Assembly (NCBI RefSeq): GCF_003259315.1
Contig: NZ_QLLT01000014.1
Coordinates: 62,001 to 126,000 of the forward strand
Source of the DNA: Kitasatospora sp. SolWspMP-SS2h
GTDB lineage: Bacteria > Actinomycetota > Actinomycetes > Streptomycetales > Streptomycetaceae
Reading direction: 5' to 3'
DNA: 64,000 nucleotides
This document shows, in pieces, positions 49,037-57,854 of the stretch. Both the position numbers and the translations under genes were made by a program. Every line of letters starts with the position of its first letter. The stretch's first letter is position 1. Below the pieces are notes generated by a model. That model saw only the letters and a program-made list of their open reading frames with translations. It was not told the DNA's origin and searched no databases.

Positions 49037-50170
49037 TCAGGCGGGGTCGGCCAGGTGGTCGGAGAGCCAGCCGAGCGAGGCCGGGAGCATCCGGGACCAG
49101 GTGGTGAAGTTGTGGCCGCCGCTGTCCAGGGTGATCGCCGAGACCCTGGTCGCGGTGCCCTTCGCGGCGGCCAGGAACCGCTCGGTCTGGGCGTGGTAGT
49201 CGCCGTCGCCCTCCCGGCTGCCGCCGACCAGCAGCGCGGTGGCCGGGGCCGGCAGGTGGGCCAGCCGCCACTCCAGGTCGGCCTGGTCGCGGCGGGCCCG
49301 GTCGCCGCCGAACAGGTCCCCGGTGGTCGGGTCCTCGGCGGCCCGGTAGTAGCCGGACAGCGACACCGCGGCGGCGAACACGCCGGGGTGACGCATCGCC
49401 AGCTTCAACGCGCAGTACCCGCCGGTGGAGTTGCCGATCACGCCGAGGCTGCCCGGCCCGTCCGCGATCCGGTACGAGGTGCGCAGCGCGGCGGGCACGT
49501 CGGCGCTGAAGTACCGGTCGGCCTGCGGGCCGCCCGGCACGTCCTCGCACTCGGTGTCGCGGGGCATCGCCGGGGAGGGCCGCATCAGCACCAGCACGGT
49601 CGGCCTGGCCCGGCCCTGCTCGGTGAGCTTCAGCTGCACGGACGGGTAGTTGAGCTTGGTGACCAGGTTCCTGGCGTCCCCCGGGAAGCCGGTGATGGCG
49701 ATCACCGCCGGGAAGCGCCTGTCCCGGTACTCGGGCCGGAAGTACTGCGGCGGCAGGTAGACGTAGCCCTCGGTGGCCAGCCCGGTGCTCGCCCCGGGCA
49801 GCCGGACCCGCTCCAGCCGGCCGGCCTGCTCGGGGGCGCGGCCGGTCGCGCCGGTGTCGCGGACGTTCTCGACGGCCAGCCGCTGCACGCCGGGGGCGCG
49901 GCCGAGCAGTTGGTTCTGGATGGTCACCGGGCCGTCCTCGCCGGTGCCTAGCAGGTCGTCCCAACTGCTGTAGAAAGCGAAGGAGTTGTTCGCCAGCAGG
50001 GCCAGCGTGCAGAGCACCGTCAGCTGGGTGCCGACGATGGTGGCGAGCCGCCCGAGCACCGCCCGCCAGCCGCGCCCGGCCAGCCGGGGCCAGAGCCGCA
50101 CCGTGCCGGCCACCGCCAGCGCCGACAGCAGCGCGGACAGCGCCAGCACCTTGTGACTGGTCAGACCCAT
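49037..50170 (-). CDS. membrane-anchored alpha/beta hydrolase (esterase-D-like)
   Basis: A 377-residue protein. MGLTSHKVLALSALLSALAVAGTVRLWP and ATIVGTQLTVLCTLALLANN are two N-terminal transmembrane segments that hold the enzyme at the membrane. The extracytoplasmic catalytic part has VYLPPQYFRPEYRDRRFPAVIAITGFPG, SLGVIGNSTGGYCALKLAMRHP (nucleophile Ser in GNSTGG) and LDSGGHNFTTWSRMLPASLGWL (catalytic His). This is the antigen-85/esterase-D type found in actinobacteria; substrates may be cell-envelope esters. The ATG at 50170 starts the first membrane segment. Confidence 0.87.
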   Translation of the reverse strand: MGLTSHKVLALSALLSALAVAGTVRLWPRLAGRGWRAVLGRLATIVGTQLTVLCTLALLANNSFAFYSSWDDLLGTGEDGPVTIQNQLLGRAPGVQRLAVENVRDTGATGRAPEQAGRLERVRLPGASTGLATEGYVYLPPQYFRPEYRDRRFPAVIAITGFPGDARNLVTKLNYPSVQLKLTEQGRARPTVLVLMRPSPAMPRDTECEDVPGGPQADRYFSADVPAALRTSYRIADGPGSLGVIGNSTGGYCALKLAMRHPGVFAAAVSLSGYYRAAEDPTTGDLFGGDRARRDQADLEWRLAHLPAPATALLVGGSREGDGDYHAQTERFLAAAKGTATRVSAITLDSGGHNFTTWSRMLPASLGWLSDHLADPA

Positions 50171-50210
50171 GTGCCCGCACGCCCCCGCTCGCCCGTTCCG
50201 GATGCCGTTT

Positions 50211-50243
50211 CCCTCAGCATGCCTGAGGGATTCCTGGGAATCC
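50211..50243. promoter_or_regulatory. two adjacent palindromes in a divergent promoter region
   Basis: CCCTCAG-CATGC-CTGAGGG (50211-50229) abuts GGATTCC-TG-GGAATCC (50228-50243). Both have 7-bp perfect arms. They lie between the esterase gene (minus) and the two-TM gene (plus). Likely operator or operator pair; the binding protein is unknown. Confidence 0.45.
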
Positions 50244-50344
50244 TGAGCGTTCAGTCGGAACGTGTGTCGCCGCGCCCCCGCCGATCGGAGGGGGCGCGCG
50301 GTGGGACAATCGGGGGGAGTGGTCCGCGCGAAGGAGTGGTGAGA

Positions 50345-50620
50345 GTGAGCGACCGTCCTGGTGTCCGTCCCGGCGACCGTCCGGGCGACCCCGGTGACCT
50401 GCTGGTCCGGATCGGCGGCGTGGTGTTCGGCGTCGGCATGCTGGCCACCGTCGCCACCTTCGTGCCGCTCTTCCTCGACCTGACCAGGCTGCCCACGTTC
50501 GCGTACTGGCTGTCGATGCTGATGCCGCTGGGCCTGCTGGTGGCCCTGGTCGGCCTGTTCGTCACCGCCCGGGCCAACACCCGGCGGCGGCGCGCCCGGG
50601 AGGCCGCCACCGCGGGGTAG
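50345..50620 (+). CDS. small two-TM membrane protein
   Basis: A 91-residue protein, VSDRPGVRPGDRPGDPGDLLVRIGGVVFGVGMLATVATFVPLFLDLTRLPTFAYWLSMLMPLGLLVALVGLFVTARANTRRRRA. Two transmembrane helices (about 20-42 and 50-72) with a basic C-terminal tail. GTG at 50345 follows AAGGAG. The family is unrecognised and the function unknown. Confidence 0.75.
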   Translation: MSDRPGVRPGDRPGDPGDLLVRIGGVVFGVGMLATVATFVPLFLDLTRLPTFAYWLSMLMPLGLLVALVGLFVTARANTRRRRAREAATAG

Positions 50621-50658
50621 CGCCCCCGGGCCCCGGGCTCCCGTCCCTCCCCGGCCGC

Positions 50659-51285
50659 TCAGCCCGGGTGCCCGGCCGTTCGGCCCAGGTGCCCGGCCAG
50701 CCAGGCCGGGAACTCGGTGAGGTCGCCCAGCACCGCGTCCGCCCCGGCGGCGGCCAGCTCGGCGGCGCCGTACGGGCCGGTGGCCACGCCGACCGCGACG
50801 GCTCCGGCGGCCAGGGCCCCGCGGACGTCCCCCAGGTGGTCCCCGACGTAGACGTCCGCGCCGTGCGCCCGCAGCGCCTCGCCCTTGGTCTCCGCCCACA
50901 GGTCGCCGACCAGCGCGTCCACCTCCAGCCCGATGCCGTCCAGGTGCCGCCGGGCGTTCGGCTCCCACTTGCCGGTGATCACCAGCACCCGCCCGCCCGC
51001 CGCCCGCACCGCGGCCACCGCGGCCAGCGCCCCCGGCAGCTCGCGCGCCGGCCCGATGGCGTGCTCGACGTACAGCTCCCGGTACCGCGCCACCACCGCG
51101 TCCAGCCGCTCCGGCGGGTACCAGTTGGCCAACTCCCGCACCAGCGGCGGACCGAGCCGGCTCACCACCAGGTCGGAGTCGATGACCGTCCCGGTCTCGG
51201 CCGCCAGCACGTCGTAGGTGGCCTTGATGCCGGGCCTGGTGTCGAGGAGCGTCATGTCGAGGTCGAAACCGACGGTGAGAGCCAT
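50659..51285 (-). CDS. HAD-superfamily phosphatase
   Basis: A 208-residue HAD hydrolase: VGFDLDMTLLDTRPGIKATYD (motif I, catalytic Asp8 and Asp10), GRVLVITGKWEPNARRHLDGIGL (motif II Thr), EADALVGDLWAETKGEALRAHG with Lys (motif III), VYVGDHLGDVRGALAAGAVAVGV (motif IV). It resembles phosphoglycolate phosphatases; the natural substrate is unknown. A TAGGCT box 6 nt before the ATG suggests a leaderless message. Confidence 0.92.
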   Translation of the reverse strand: MALTVGFDLDMTLLDTRPGIKATYDVLAAETGTVIDSDLVVSRLGPPLVRELANWYPPERLDAVVARYRELYVEHAIGPARELPGALAAVAAVRAAGGRVLVITGKWEPNARRHLDGIGLEVDALVGDLWAETKGEALRAHGADVYVGDHLGDVRGALAAGAVAVGVATGPYGAAELAAAGADAVLGDLTEFPAWLAGHLGRTAGHPG

Positions 51286-51291
51286 GCGGCC

Positions 51292-51297
51292 AGCCTA
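51292..51297 (-). promoter_or_regulatory. −10 box of leaderless HAD gene
   Basis: TAGGCT (complement of 51292-51297) is 6 nt before the ATG at 51285. Confidence 0.5.
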
Positions 51298-51480
51298 ACC
51301 AGCACCCCGCGGGCCTCGTCGTGGGGCTGCGCGGCGGGGCCCCGCGGTGGGGCCCCCGTGGCGGGGCCGGGGCCACCCGGGCGGGGTAGTGGCGGGGTTT
51401 CCGGCCGCAAAAGCCGGGGGGAGGGCCGCATCGCGGACATACTGGCTGGCATCCGACCGTGCCGCCGGAGGAGGTCCCAG

Positions 51481-52506
51481 GTGCCACCCCCGCTGTCCCG
51501 CCGGGCCGCCCTCACCGGGCTCGGTGCCGCCCTGCTCGCCGGTTGCGGCCCGCACGTCCTCCCTACCGCCCCGCCGCTGCCCACCGCCGACGACGACGGG
51601 GCCCGCACGGGTTCGCCGACGCCGACACCGGTGCCGCCCAGCCCCGTCCCGCGCCCCGACGTCACCGTGGACGCCGCGGACGGGCCGGTCACCGTGCCCG
51701 GCGGGGCGCGCCGGGTGGTCGCCCTGGACACCGCCGAGCTGGACTCCGCGATGACGCTCGGCATCACCCCGGTCGGCACCGCCAAGGCCCCGCTGGACAC
51801 CGGGCCGCCCGGCTACTGGCCCGCCTCCCGGCTCGCCGGGGTCGCCGTGGTCGGCGGCATCGGGGCCGCCCCCGACACCGCCGCGATCACCGCCCTGCGA
51901 CCGCAGCTGATCCTCACCAACCTGGCCCGCGACACCGACCACCTCCCGGCGCTGCGGGCGATCGCCCCGACCGTCGCCACCCGGACCACCGGCGCCCCCT
52001 GGAAGGAGAACTTCCAGCTGCACGCCACCGCCCTGGACCGCCGCGAGCAGGCCGCCGCCGTGGTCGCCGCGTACGACCGGCACGTCGACCAGGCGAAGGC
52101 CGCGCTCGCCGCGGCCGGGGCCGCCGGACAGCGGATCAGCCTGGTCCGGTTCGTCGAGGGCTCCCCCGCCGTCCGGCTGTACGCCCGGCAGAACTTCCCC
52201 GGCAGCGTCCTGGCCGACCTCGGCCTGCCCCGCCCCGCCCCGCAGGACGCCGACCGCTTCGACACCGAGGCCGCCCCCGACCAGCTCGCCCCGGCCGACG
52301 GCGACCTGCTGCTGTACGCGGGCTACGGCGACCCCGCCCGCAACGGCCTGGCCACCGCCCTCGCCTCCCCCGCCTGGCGGGCCCTGGGCGCCGTCCGCGC
52401 CCACCGCGCCTTCCGGGTCGACGACCAGCTGTGGTTCCAGGGCATCGGCTACACCGGCGCACACTTCCTGATCGCCGAGCTGCTGCACGTCCTCGGCGCG
52501 AACTGA
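51481..52506 (+). CDS. iron-siderophore-binding lipoprotein (FecB/FhuD-type)
   Basis: A 341-residue receptor. VPPPLSRRAALTGLGAALLAGC combines a twin-arginine motif with a lipobox (Cys22), so it is probably Tat-exported and lipidated. The binding domain reads VTVDAADGPVTVPGGARRVVALDTAELDSAMTLGITPVGTA and GGIGAAPDTAAITALRPQLILTNLARDTDHLPALRAIAPTV, then EGSPAVRLYARQNFPGSVLADLGLPRP and GIGYTGAHFLIAELLHVLGA, the class III substrate-binding pattern. No permease or ATPase is near, so it must share one encoded elsewhere. GGAGGAGG precedes the GTG. No iron box is visible. Confidence 0.9.
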   Translation: MPPPLSRRAALTGLGAALLAGCGPHVLPTAPPLPTADDDGARTGSPTPTPVPPSPVPRPDVTVDAADGPVTVPGGARRVVALDTAELDSAMTLGITPVGTAKAPLDTGPPGYWPASRLAGVAVVGGIGAAPDTAAITALRPQLILTNLARDTDHLPALRAIAPTVATRTTGAPWKENFQLHATALDRREQAAAVVAAYDRHVDQAKAALAAAGAAGQRISLVRFVEGSPAVRLYARQNFPGSVLADLGLPRPAPQDADRFDTEAAPDQLAPADGDLLLYAGYGDPARNGLATALASPAWRALGAVRAHRAFRVDDQLWFQGIGYTGAHFLIAELLHVLGAN

Positions 52507-52639
52507 CCCGGCACGGCGGGCGGGGCCGGGAGGCGGGGAGCGGCCCGGGGCGCACCCGACCCGCCGTCACCGACCCGGCCCCGTGCTGCTATCCGCCCCG
52601 GCGCTCCCGTCCGCCCCGGCGCCACTCCTTGCGGCGGCG

Positions 52640-53665
52640 CTACCCCTTGCGGCGGCGCAGCGTCACCGCCAGCACGAACAGCGCCGACAGCACCGCCGCG
52701 GCCCGCAGGACGGTCGGCGCGGCGGCCCAGGTGGTGGCGCCCGCGTCGCTGCCCGGGGCCAGCGCGCTGCCCCAACGCCCCTTCTCCCGGCCCCAGTTCC
52801 ACACCGTCAGGCCGGTCACCGTGATCAGCGGGATGCCGAGCACGGCGAACTTCTTCATCAGGTCGGTCCAGCCCTTCGACAGGTACGCCGCCGCCCAGCC
52901 GAGCAGCATCACCAGCAGTTGGCCGGTCACCGCCCCGGCCAGCAGCAGCCCCGCGCCGAGCAGCAGCAGCGGCGCGGGCTTGCGGGCGCCCGCCGCACCC
53001 GCCGCGACCGCCGCGACCGCCGGGGCGGGCGGGGCCTCGGGCGGGGCCGGGGGCCGGCCGAACAGCGCGCCCAGCAGGAGGCGTCCCAGGCCGGGGCGGG
53101 GGCGTCCGGGCTCCGGCGCGGACGGCTCGGCTTCGGGGTCCGCCTCGGGTTCGGGCTCGGGCTCGGGGTCCGGTCCGGGCTCGGGTTCCGCCAGGTCGAA
53201 GTACTGCGCGGTCCAGCCGGGCTGCCCGATCCCGAAGTCCGGGGCGTCCGGGTCCTCCGAGTACGCGAAGGCCCGCTCGGCCTCGGACGGCGACGAGGTC
53301 CCGGCCCGGAACGCCCCGCCGGACCCGCCGGACCCGCCGGACCCGCCCGCCCCGGTCGGCGGCTTCGGCTTGTCCGGTCCGACGGGCGCGGCGGGCGCCG
53401 GGGCGGGTGCGGGCGCCGGTGCGTGGGCGGGTGCGGGCACCGGTGCCCGCGTCGGTTTCGGCGGCGCCTGGGCCGGCACCGCCGGAGGAACGGCCGGAGC
53501 CGGAGGGACGGGCGGCGTGGGCGCCGCCGGCCGGGGCAGGTACACGCTCCCCCCGCCCTCCGAGCCGTCCGCCGATCCGCCCTCGCGCCACCACGAGCCG
53601 TCCGCCATCGCCCCGCCACCCGCCCTCACGTCCACGTGCCCGCCGCCCACCGAGACGGTACCCAC
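52640..53665 (-). CDS. proline-rich membrane protein
   Basis: A 341-residue protein. The first 200 residues are disordered and very Pro/Ala-rich (PVPPAPAVPPAVPAQAP, PEPGPDPEPEPEPE), then PAPLLLLGAGLLLAGAVTGQLLVMLLGWAAAYLS (one or two transmembrane segments), KKFAVLGIPLITVTGLTVWNWG and APTVLRAAAVLSALFVLAVTLRRRKG. Probably three or four helices near the C-terminus. A conserved element MADGSWWREGGSADGSEGG suggests the ATG at 53608 as an alternative start. Function unknown. Streptomycetes have similar proteins beside the helicase-associated gene. Confidence 0.75.
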   Translation of the reverse strand: MGTVSVGGGHVDVRAGGGAMADGSWWREGGSADGSEGGGSVYLPRPAAPTPPVPPAPAVPPAVPAQAPPKPTRAPVPAPAHAPAPAPAPAPAAPVGPDKPKPPTGAGGSGGSGGSGGAFRAGTSSPSEAERAFAYSEDPDAPDFGIGQPGWTAQYFDLAEPEPGPDPEPEPEPEADPEAEPSAPEPGRPRPGLGRLLLGALFGRPPAPPEAPPAPAVAAVAAGAAGARKPAPLLLLGAGLLLAGAVTGQLLVMLLGWAAAYLSKGWTDLMKKFAVLGIPLITVTGLTVWNWGREKGRWGSALAPGSDAGATTWAAAPTVLRAAAVLSALFVLAVTLRRRKG

Positions 53666-53825
53666 CCCGGACCGCCGGAAGCGAGCCCCGCCCGGTCCCG
53701 TCCGCCCCTGCCGCCCGGCCCGCCGGACCCCGGACGTCCGGGCCCGGTGCGGCCCGCACCGCCGGGCGGGGACCGGTTCAGCCCGAGTTCCACCACCGTT
53801 CTGGGCCGCGACGGGGGGCGTTGAC

Positions 53826-53831
53826 TAGTCT
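53826..53831 (+). promoter_or_regulatory. −10 box of leaderless helicase-associated gene
   Basis: TAGTCT is 7 nt before the ATG at 53839, with no ribosome binding site between. Confidence 0.4.
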
Positions 53832-53838
53832 GGACCGG

Positions 53839-56331
53839 ATGACCGCACCGCAGAGCGCGCCGCGTGGCACCCGCGCCGCCGCACCCCGCACCCTGGCCGA
53901 GGAACTCCGCGGCCGGGAGGACGGGGCCGTCGCCGCGCTGCTCCGGGCCCGCCCCGACCTGCTGAACCCGGTGCCGACCGACCTCACCCAGCTGTCCGCG
54001 CGGCTCTCCAGCCGGGCGTCCGTGCTGCGCGCCCTGGAGCGGCTCGACCGGTTCACCCTGCAGGTCGCCGAGGCGCTGGCCGCCGCCCCCGAGGGCGCGT
54101 CCGAGGCCACCGTGCGGAACCTGCTGACCGGGCCCGCCCGGGTCAAGCCGCACCCCGGCGCCGCACCCGTCGACCGGGCCGCCGTCACCGCCGCGCTGCC
54201 CGCCGCGCTCGCCCGGCTGCGCGAACAGGCCCTGCTGTGGGGCCCGGACTCCGCGCTGCGCCTGGTCCTCGCCGTCCGCGAGGCGCTCGCCCCCAGCGCC
54301 CTCAACCCGGGCCGCACCGGCCTCGGCCCGACCTTCGCCGACGCCACCGCCGGCATGTCGCCCGCCCGCCTCCAGCAGCTGCTGGCCGGCACCGGCCTGC
54401 CGCCCACCCCCGACCCGGTCACCGCCGTCGCCGCGCTCACCGCCCTGCTCGGCGACCGCAAGCGGCTGGGCGCGCTGCTCGACCAGGCCCCGCCCGCCGC
54501 CCCCGGCCTGCTCGAACGGCTGGTCTGGGGCCCGCCCACCGGCACCGTCCCGGACGCCGCCCGGCAGGTCACCGCCGAGGACGCCCGCGGCCCCGTCGAG
54601 TGGCTGCTCGCCCGCGGCCTGCTGCTGCCCTCCAGCCCCGGCTCCGTCGTGCTGCCCCGCGAGCTCGCCCTGCACCTGCGCGGCGGACGCACCCACCGCG
54701 GCGTCGACCCGGCCCCGCCCGCCGTCGCCCCCGTCGTCGAGCGCGACCCGGCCACCGCCGACCGCACCGCCGCCGGGCAGGCCGGCACCGCCGTCCGCCT
54801 GGTCGAGGAACTCCTCGAAGCCTGGAGCCTCACCCCGCCGCCCACCCTGCGGGCCGGCGGCCTGGGCGTGCGCGACCTCAAGCGGGCCGCCGCCCTGCTG
54901 GAGAGCTCCGAGCCGGACGCCGCGTTCTGGATCGAACTCGCCCACACCGCAGGCCTGGTGGCCCCCGACGGCGAGGCGGACGAGGTCTGGGCTCCGACCC
55001 CCGGGTACGACGCCTGGCTCCAGCAGGACACCGCCGAACGCTGGACCGTGCTCGCCCGCGCCTGGCTCGCCGCCACCCGGGTCGGACGCCTCACCGGCAC
55101 CCCCGACGGCAAGGGCCGCCCGCGCGCCGCCCTCGGCCCCGAACTCGACCGCACCCTCGCCCCGTCGGTGCGCCGCGCCGTCCTGACCCGGCTCGCCGAA
55201 CTCCCGCCCGGCACCGCCGCCGGCGCCGACGCCCTGCTGCCCGCCCTGCGCTGGCACCGCCCGCTGCGCGGCGGCCCGGTCGGCGCGGACGGCCGCGACC
55301 TGCGCGACCAGCTCGCCGAGTGGACCCTGCACGAGGCTGAACTGCTCGGCGCCACCGGCCGCGGCGCCCTCGCCGCCCACACCCGCGCCCTGCTCGCCGG
55401 CACCGACCCGGCACCCGTCCTCGCCCCGCTGCTGCCCGAACCGCTCGACCACGTCATCCTGCAGCCCGACCTCACCGCGATCGCCCCCGGCCCGCTGCTC
55501 ACCCCGCTCGCCCAGGCCCTCGCGCTGGCCGCCGACATCGAGTCCAAGGGCGGCGCGACCGTCTACCGCTTCACCCCCGACTCGGTCCGCCGCGCCCTCG
55601 ACGCCGGACGCACCGCCGCCGACCTGCGGGCGTTCCTGGCCCAGCACTCCCGCACGCCCGTCCCGCAGCCGCTCGCCTACCTGATCGACGACGTGGCCCG
55701 CCGGCACGGCATCCTCCGGGTCGGCGCCGCCTCCTCCTACCTGCGGTGCGACGACCCCCGGCTGCTCGACGAGGTCCTCGCCGACCGGCGCGCCGCCGAA
55801 CTGCGCCTGCGGCTGCTCGCCCCCACCGTGCTCGCCGCCCAGGCCGGGCCGGAGACCCTGCTCTCCGTCCTGCGCACCATGGGCTACGCGCCCGCCGCGG
55901 AGTCCGCCGAGGGCGACGTCGTGATCACCCGCCCCGACAGCCGCCGCACCCCGCCGCGCACCCCGCCCCTGCCCGTCCCGGACGGCCCCGCCCGCCCCGA
56001 CGACGCCCTGCTCACCGCCGCCGTCCGCGCCATCCGGGCCGGCGACCGGGCCGCGACCGCCGTCCGCAAGGACGCCGTGGCCGGCCCCGCGGCGAGCGCG
56101 GCCGTCCCGCGCACCGCCGCCGCCGACACCCTCGCCGCCCTGCAGACCGCCGTCCTGCTCGGCGAACGCATGTGGATCGGCTACATCAACGCCGAGGGAC
56201 TCTCCTCCCAGCGCGTCATCGACCCCGTCAAGGTCGAGGGCGGCTTCGTCACCGCCTACGACCACCTCTCCGACGAGGTCCGCACCTTCGCCCTGCACCG
56301 GATCACCGGCGTCGCCGAGGTCGAGGAGTAG
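53839..56331 (+). CDS. helicase C-terminal (Helicase_C_3/XPB-associated) protein
   Basis: An 830-residue protein, MTAPQSAPRGTRAAAPRTLAEELRGREDGAVAALLRARPDLLNPVPTDLTQLSARLSSRASVLRALERLD. The N-terminal winged-helix-like repeats (about 20-350) resemble DNA-binding modules. HVILQPDLTAIAPGPLLTPLAQALALAADIESKGGATVYRFTPDSVRRALDAG and RTPVPQPLAYLIDDVARRHGILRVGAASSYLRCDDP form the Helicase_C_3 region (about 530-650). The last 70 residues (LGERMWIGYINAEGLSSQRVIDPVKVEGGFVTAYDHLSDEVRTFALHRITG) form a WYL-like fold. The XPB helicase gene lies 2 kb further on the same strand, so a DNA-repair complex is a reasonable inference. Confidence 0.87.
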   Translation: MTAPQSAPRGTRAAAPRTLAEELRGREDGAVAALLRARPDLLNPVPTDLTQLSARLSSRASVLRALERLDRFTLQVAEALAAAPEGASEATVRNLLTGPARVKPHPGAAPVDRAAVTAALPAALARLREQALLWGPDSALRLVLAVREALAPSALNPGRTGLGPTFADATAGMSPARLQQLLAGTGLPPTPDPVTAVAALTALLGDRKRLGALLDQAPPAAPGLLERLVWGPPTGTVPDAARQVTAEDARGPVEWLLARGLLLPSSPGSVVLPRELALHLRGGRTHRGVDPAPPAVAPVVERDPATADRTAAGQAGTAVRLVEELLEAWSLTPPPTLRAGGLGVRDLKRAAALLESSEPDAAFWIELAHTAGLVAPDGEADEVWAPTPGYDAWLQQDTAERWTVLARAWLAATRVGRLTGTPDGKGRPRAALGPELDRTLAPSVRRAVLTRLAELPPGTAAGADALLPALRWHRPLRGGPVGADGRDLRDQLAEWTLHEAELLGATGRGALAAHTRALLAGTDPAPVLAPLLPEPLDHVILQPDLTAIAPGPLLTPLAQALALAADIESKGGATVYRFTPDSVRRALDAGRTAADLRAFLAQHSRTPVPQPLAYLIDDVARRHGILRVGAASSYLRCDDPRLLDEVLADRRAAELRLRLLAPTVLAAQAGPETLLSVLRTMGYAPAAESAEGDVVITRPDSRRTPPRTPPLPVPDGPARPDDALLTAAVRAIRAGDRAATAVRKDAVAGPAASAAVPRTAAADTLAALQTAVLLGERMWIGYINAEGLSSQRVIDPVKVEGGFVTAYDHLSDEVRTFALHRITGVAEVEE

Positions 56332-56347
56332 CCCGCGCCGCGCCCGC

Positions 56348-56629
56348 CTACTTGCCGGCGGCCTGCTTCGCGTCCTCCTCCGCCTTCTGCTTCTTCGCCT
56401 CGTCCACGATCGCGTGCGGGTCCGGCATCTTCGGCTCGACGCCCGTCAGCAGGCCGGTGCCGGTGAAGGCGACGGTGCCGATCAGACCACCGGGCTGACC
56501 GATGTCGGCGACCTGGTCGAGGGCCATGGCCTCGGTGTCCGCGGCGTGGGCGGGCGCCGCCCCGAGGGCGGTGGCGAGGGCCGCGCCGGAGAGCGCCAGG
56601 CCGGCCAGGAATCGGTTGGGCTTGATCAT
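56348..56629 (-). CDS. small secreted protein
   Basis: A 93-residue protein with a signal peptide: MIKPNRFLAGLALSGAALATALGAAPAHAADTEAM, cleavage probably after AHA. The mature part (LDQVADIGQPGGLIGTVAFTGTGLLTGVEPKMPDPHAIVDEAKKQKAEEDAKQAAGK) ends in a Lys/Glu/Ala helix. No cysteines, no known domain; the family resembles small secreted proteins of streptomycetes. Next to another secreted-protein gene on the same strand. Confidence 0.8.
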   Translation of the reverse strand: MIKPNRFLAGLALSGAALATALGAAPAHAADTEAMALDQVADIGQPGGLIGTVAFTGTGLLTGVEPKMPDPHAIVDEAKKQKAEEDAKQAAGK

Positions 56630-56706
56630 GCCCTGCCCAACGAGCGAACCCCCCGCAGGTCACTCCCCCGCCCGGCCCGTCCGCCCGGCTCCCGGAGTCC
56701 GTGCGG

Positions 56707-57243
56707 TCAGACGATGTTCAGGGTGTGGACCGCGCCCAGGCTGCTGACGCTGCCGGCCCCCAGGGTGCAGGCGGTGATCTGGGTGGAGGGGGAGGTCATG
56801 GTCTCCACGACGGCGTGGCCGGCGAGCAGGCCGCTGGTGACGGTGCCGGTGAAGGTGTTGGTGAACACCGCCCCGGCGAGGTTGGAGACGCGCTGGGTGG
56901 TGACGGTGCTCTGCTGCCCGTCGCTCCAGTGGATCGTCCAGGACACCTGGGCGGTCGCGAGCAGTTGCAGGCAGGAGCGCTGGGTGACGTTGCTGTCGTC
57001 GTGGGTGCCGCCGGTGACGGCCGCGGCGGTGCCGGTGCCCACGCACGGCCCGTACACCTGGTGGATGGTGCGCGTGGTGGTGGTCGGGCTCAGGGTGATC
57101 GGGGGGTCGTAGGTGGTGGTGGAGGACGAGGCGCAGGTCAGGGTGGAGAGCGGGGCCGCGTGCGCGGGGCCGAGCTGTCCGACCGGCAGCAGGACCGCGG
57201 CGCCGGCCAGCGCGGTGAGCGTTCGCCTCAGGTGCGTGCGCAT
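56707..57243 (-). CDS. secreted beta-rich protein
   Basis: A 178-residue protein: MRTHLRRTLTALAGAAVLLPVGQLGPAHAAPLSTLTCASSSTTTYDPPITLSPTTTTRT. A signal peptide ends at AHA, and the mature part is rich in Thr/Ser/Val with four cysteines (LTCASS, YGPCVG, QRSCLQL, ITACTL), likely two disulfides. The regular beta pattern suggests an Ig-like fold. ATG at 57243 after AAGGAG. Function unknown. Confidence 0.82.
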   Translation of the reverse strand: MRTHLRRTLTALAGAAVLLPVGQLGPAHAAPLSTLTCASSSTTTYDPPITLSPTTTTRTIHQVYGPCVGTGTAAAVTGGTHDDSNVTQRSCLQLLATAQVSWTIHWSDGQQSTVTTQRVSNLAGAVFTNTFTGTVTSGLLAGHAVVETMTSPSTQITACTLGAGSVSSLGAVHTLNIV

Positions 57244-57457
57244 GGTGGAGCGCTCCTTCCCGGTGGGGGCGGAGGCGCCCCGTTGGCGTTTCCGCCCCTC
57301 TCCGGGCATCGTTCCCGCCGGTCACCGGTCGGGACAGCCGTCCGGCTGCCGGTGGGGCGGGTGACGTCCCCTGGGAGCGGAGGGGCGAAGCAGGCGCACA
57401 CCGGGAGCGCGTGCCGAACCGTCCACGCCCTCCCCGTCCGCCCGCCCGGGCGAAGGA

Positions 57458-57524
57458 CCGTCCGCGACGCGTGTGTGGGGCCCACCCGACGGCCGGGTGG
57501 GCCCCACACACGCGTCGCGGACGG
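57458..57524. terminator. 31-bp perfect hairpin downstream of csbD
   Basis: Perfect 31-bp inverted repeat, 57458-57488 and 57494-57524, with a 5-nt loop. It begins CCGTCCGCGACGCGTGTGTG and ends six bases from the csbD stop codon. It is unusually long for an intrinsic terminator and probably works for both strands. Confidence 0.85.
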
Positions 57525-57530
57525 CCGCGG

Positions 57531-57704
57531 TCAGTCCTTGAACGCGTCCTTGACGTGCTCGCCGGCCTGCTTGAGGTCGCCCTTGGCCTTGTCGGCCTTG
57601 CCCTCGGCCTCCAGCCGCTCGTTGCCGACGGCCTTGCCGGTGGTCTCCTTGACGGCGCCCTTGGCCTTGTCCGCCATGTTCTCGATCTTGTCACCCGTGC
57701 TCAT
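57531..57704 (-). CDS. CsbD-family stress protein
   Basis: A 57-residue hydrophilic protein, MSTGDKIENMADKAKGAVKETTGKAVGNERLEAEGKADKAKGDLKQAGEHVKDAFKD. The repeated Lys/Ala/Glu/Asp pattern with VKETTGKAVGNERLEAEGKADKAKG is the CsbD signature. These proteins accumulate under general stress, in many bacteria under SigB-like control, and their function is unknown. I do not see a convincing SigB-type promoter; GGGGTAGG upstream is only a partial match to GGGTAY. GAGGAGGAC precedes the ATG. Confidence 0.93.
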   Translation of the reverse strand: MSTGDKIENMADKAKGAVKETTGKAVGNERLEAEGKADKAKGDLKQAGEHVKDAFKD

Positions 57705-57854
57705 CGCGTCCTCCTCGTCGCTGCTCGCCTACCCCGGTGCCCCCACCGTGGTGTCGGACCCAGCGCATGCCCGCCCGGACGGTTCTGATTCATGTGAATA
57801 TTCGGCCGACTCAGGGGCATCCGGCGCTCCGACAACGACTGCGTGGAGGTCACC

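Noticed and set aside
51291..51302. AGCCTAACC as half of a DmdR1 iron box before the siderophore-binding protein
   Set aside because: On the other strand it is TAGGCT exactly 6 nt from the HAD gene start, so it is better read as a −10 box; no second half-site exists.
57531..57760. SigB-type promoter before csbD
   Set aside because: GGGGTAGG is present but no GTTT-like −35 lies 14-16 bp upstream.
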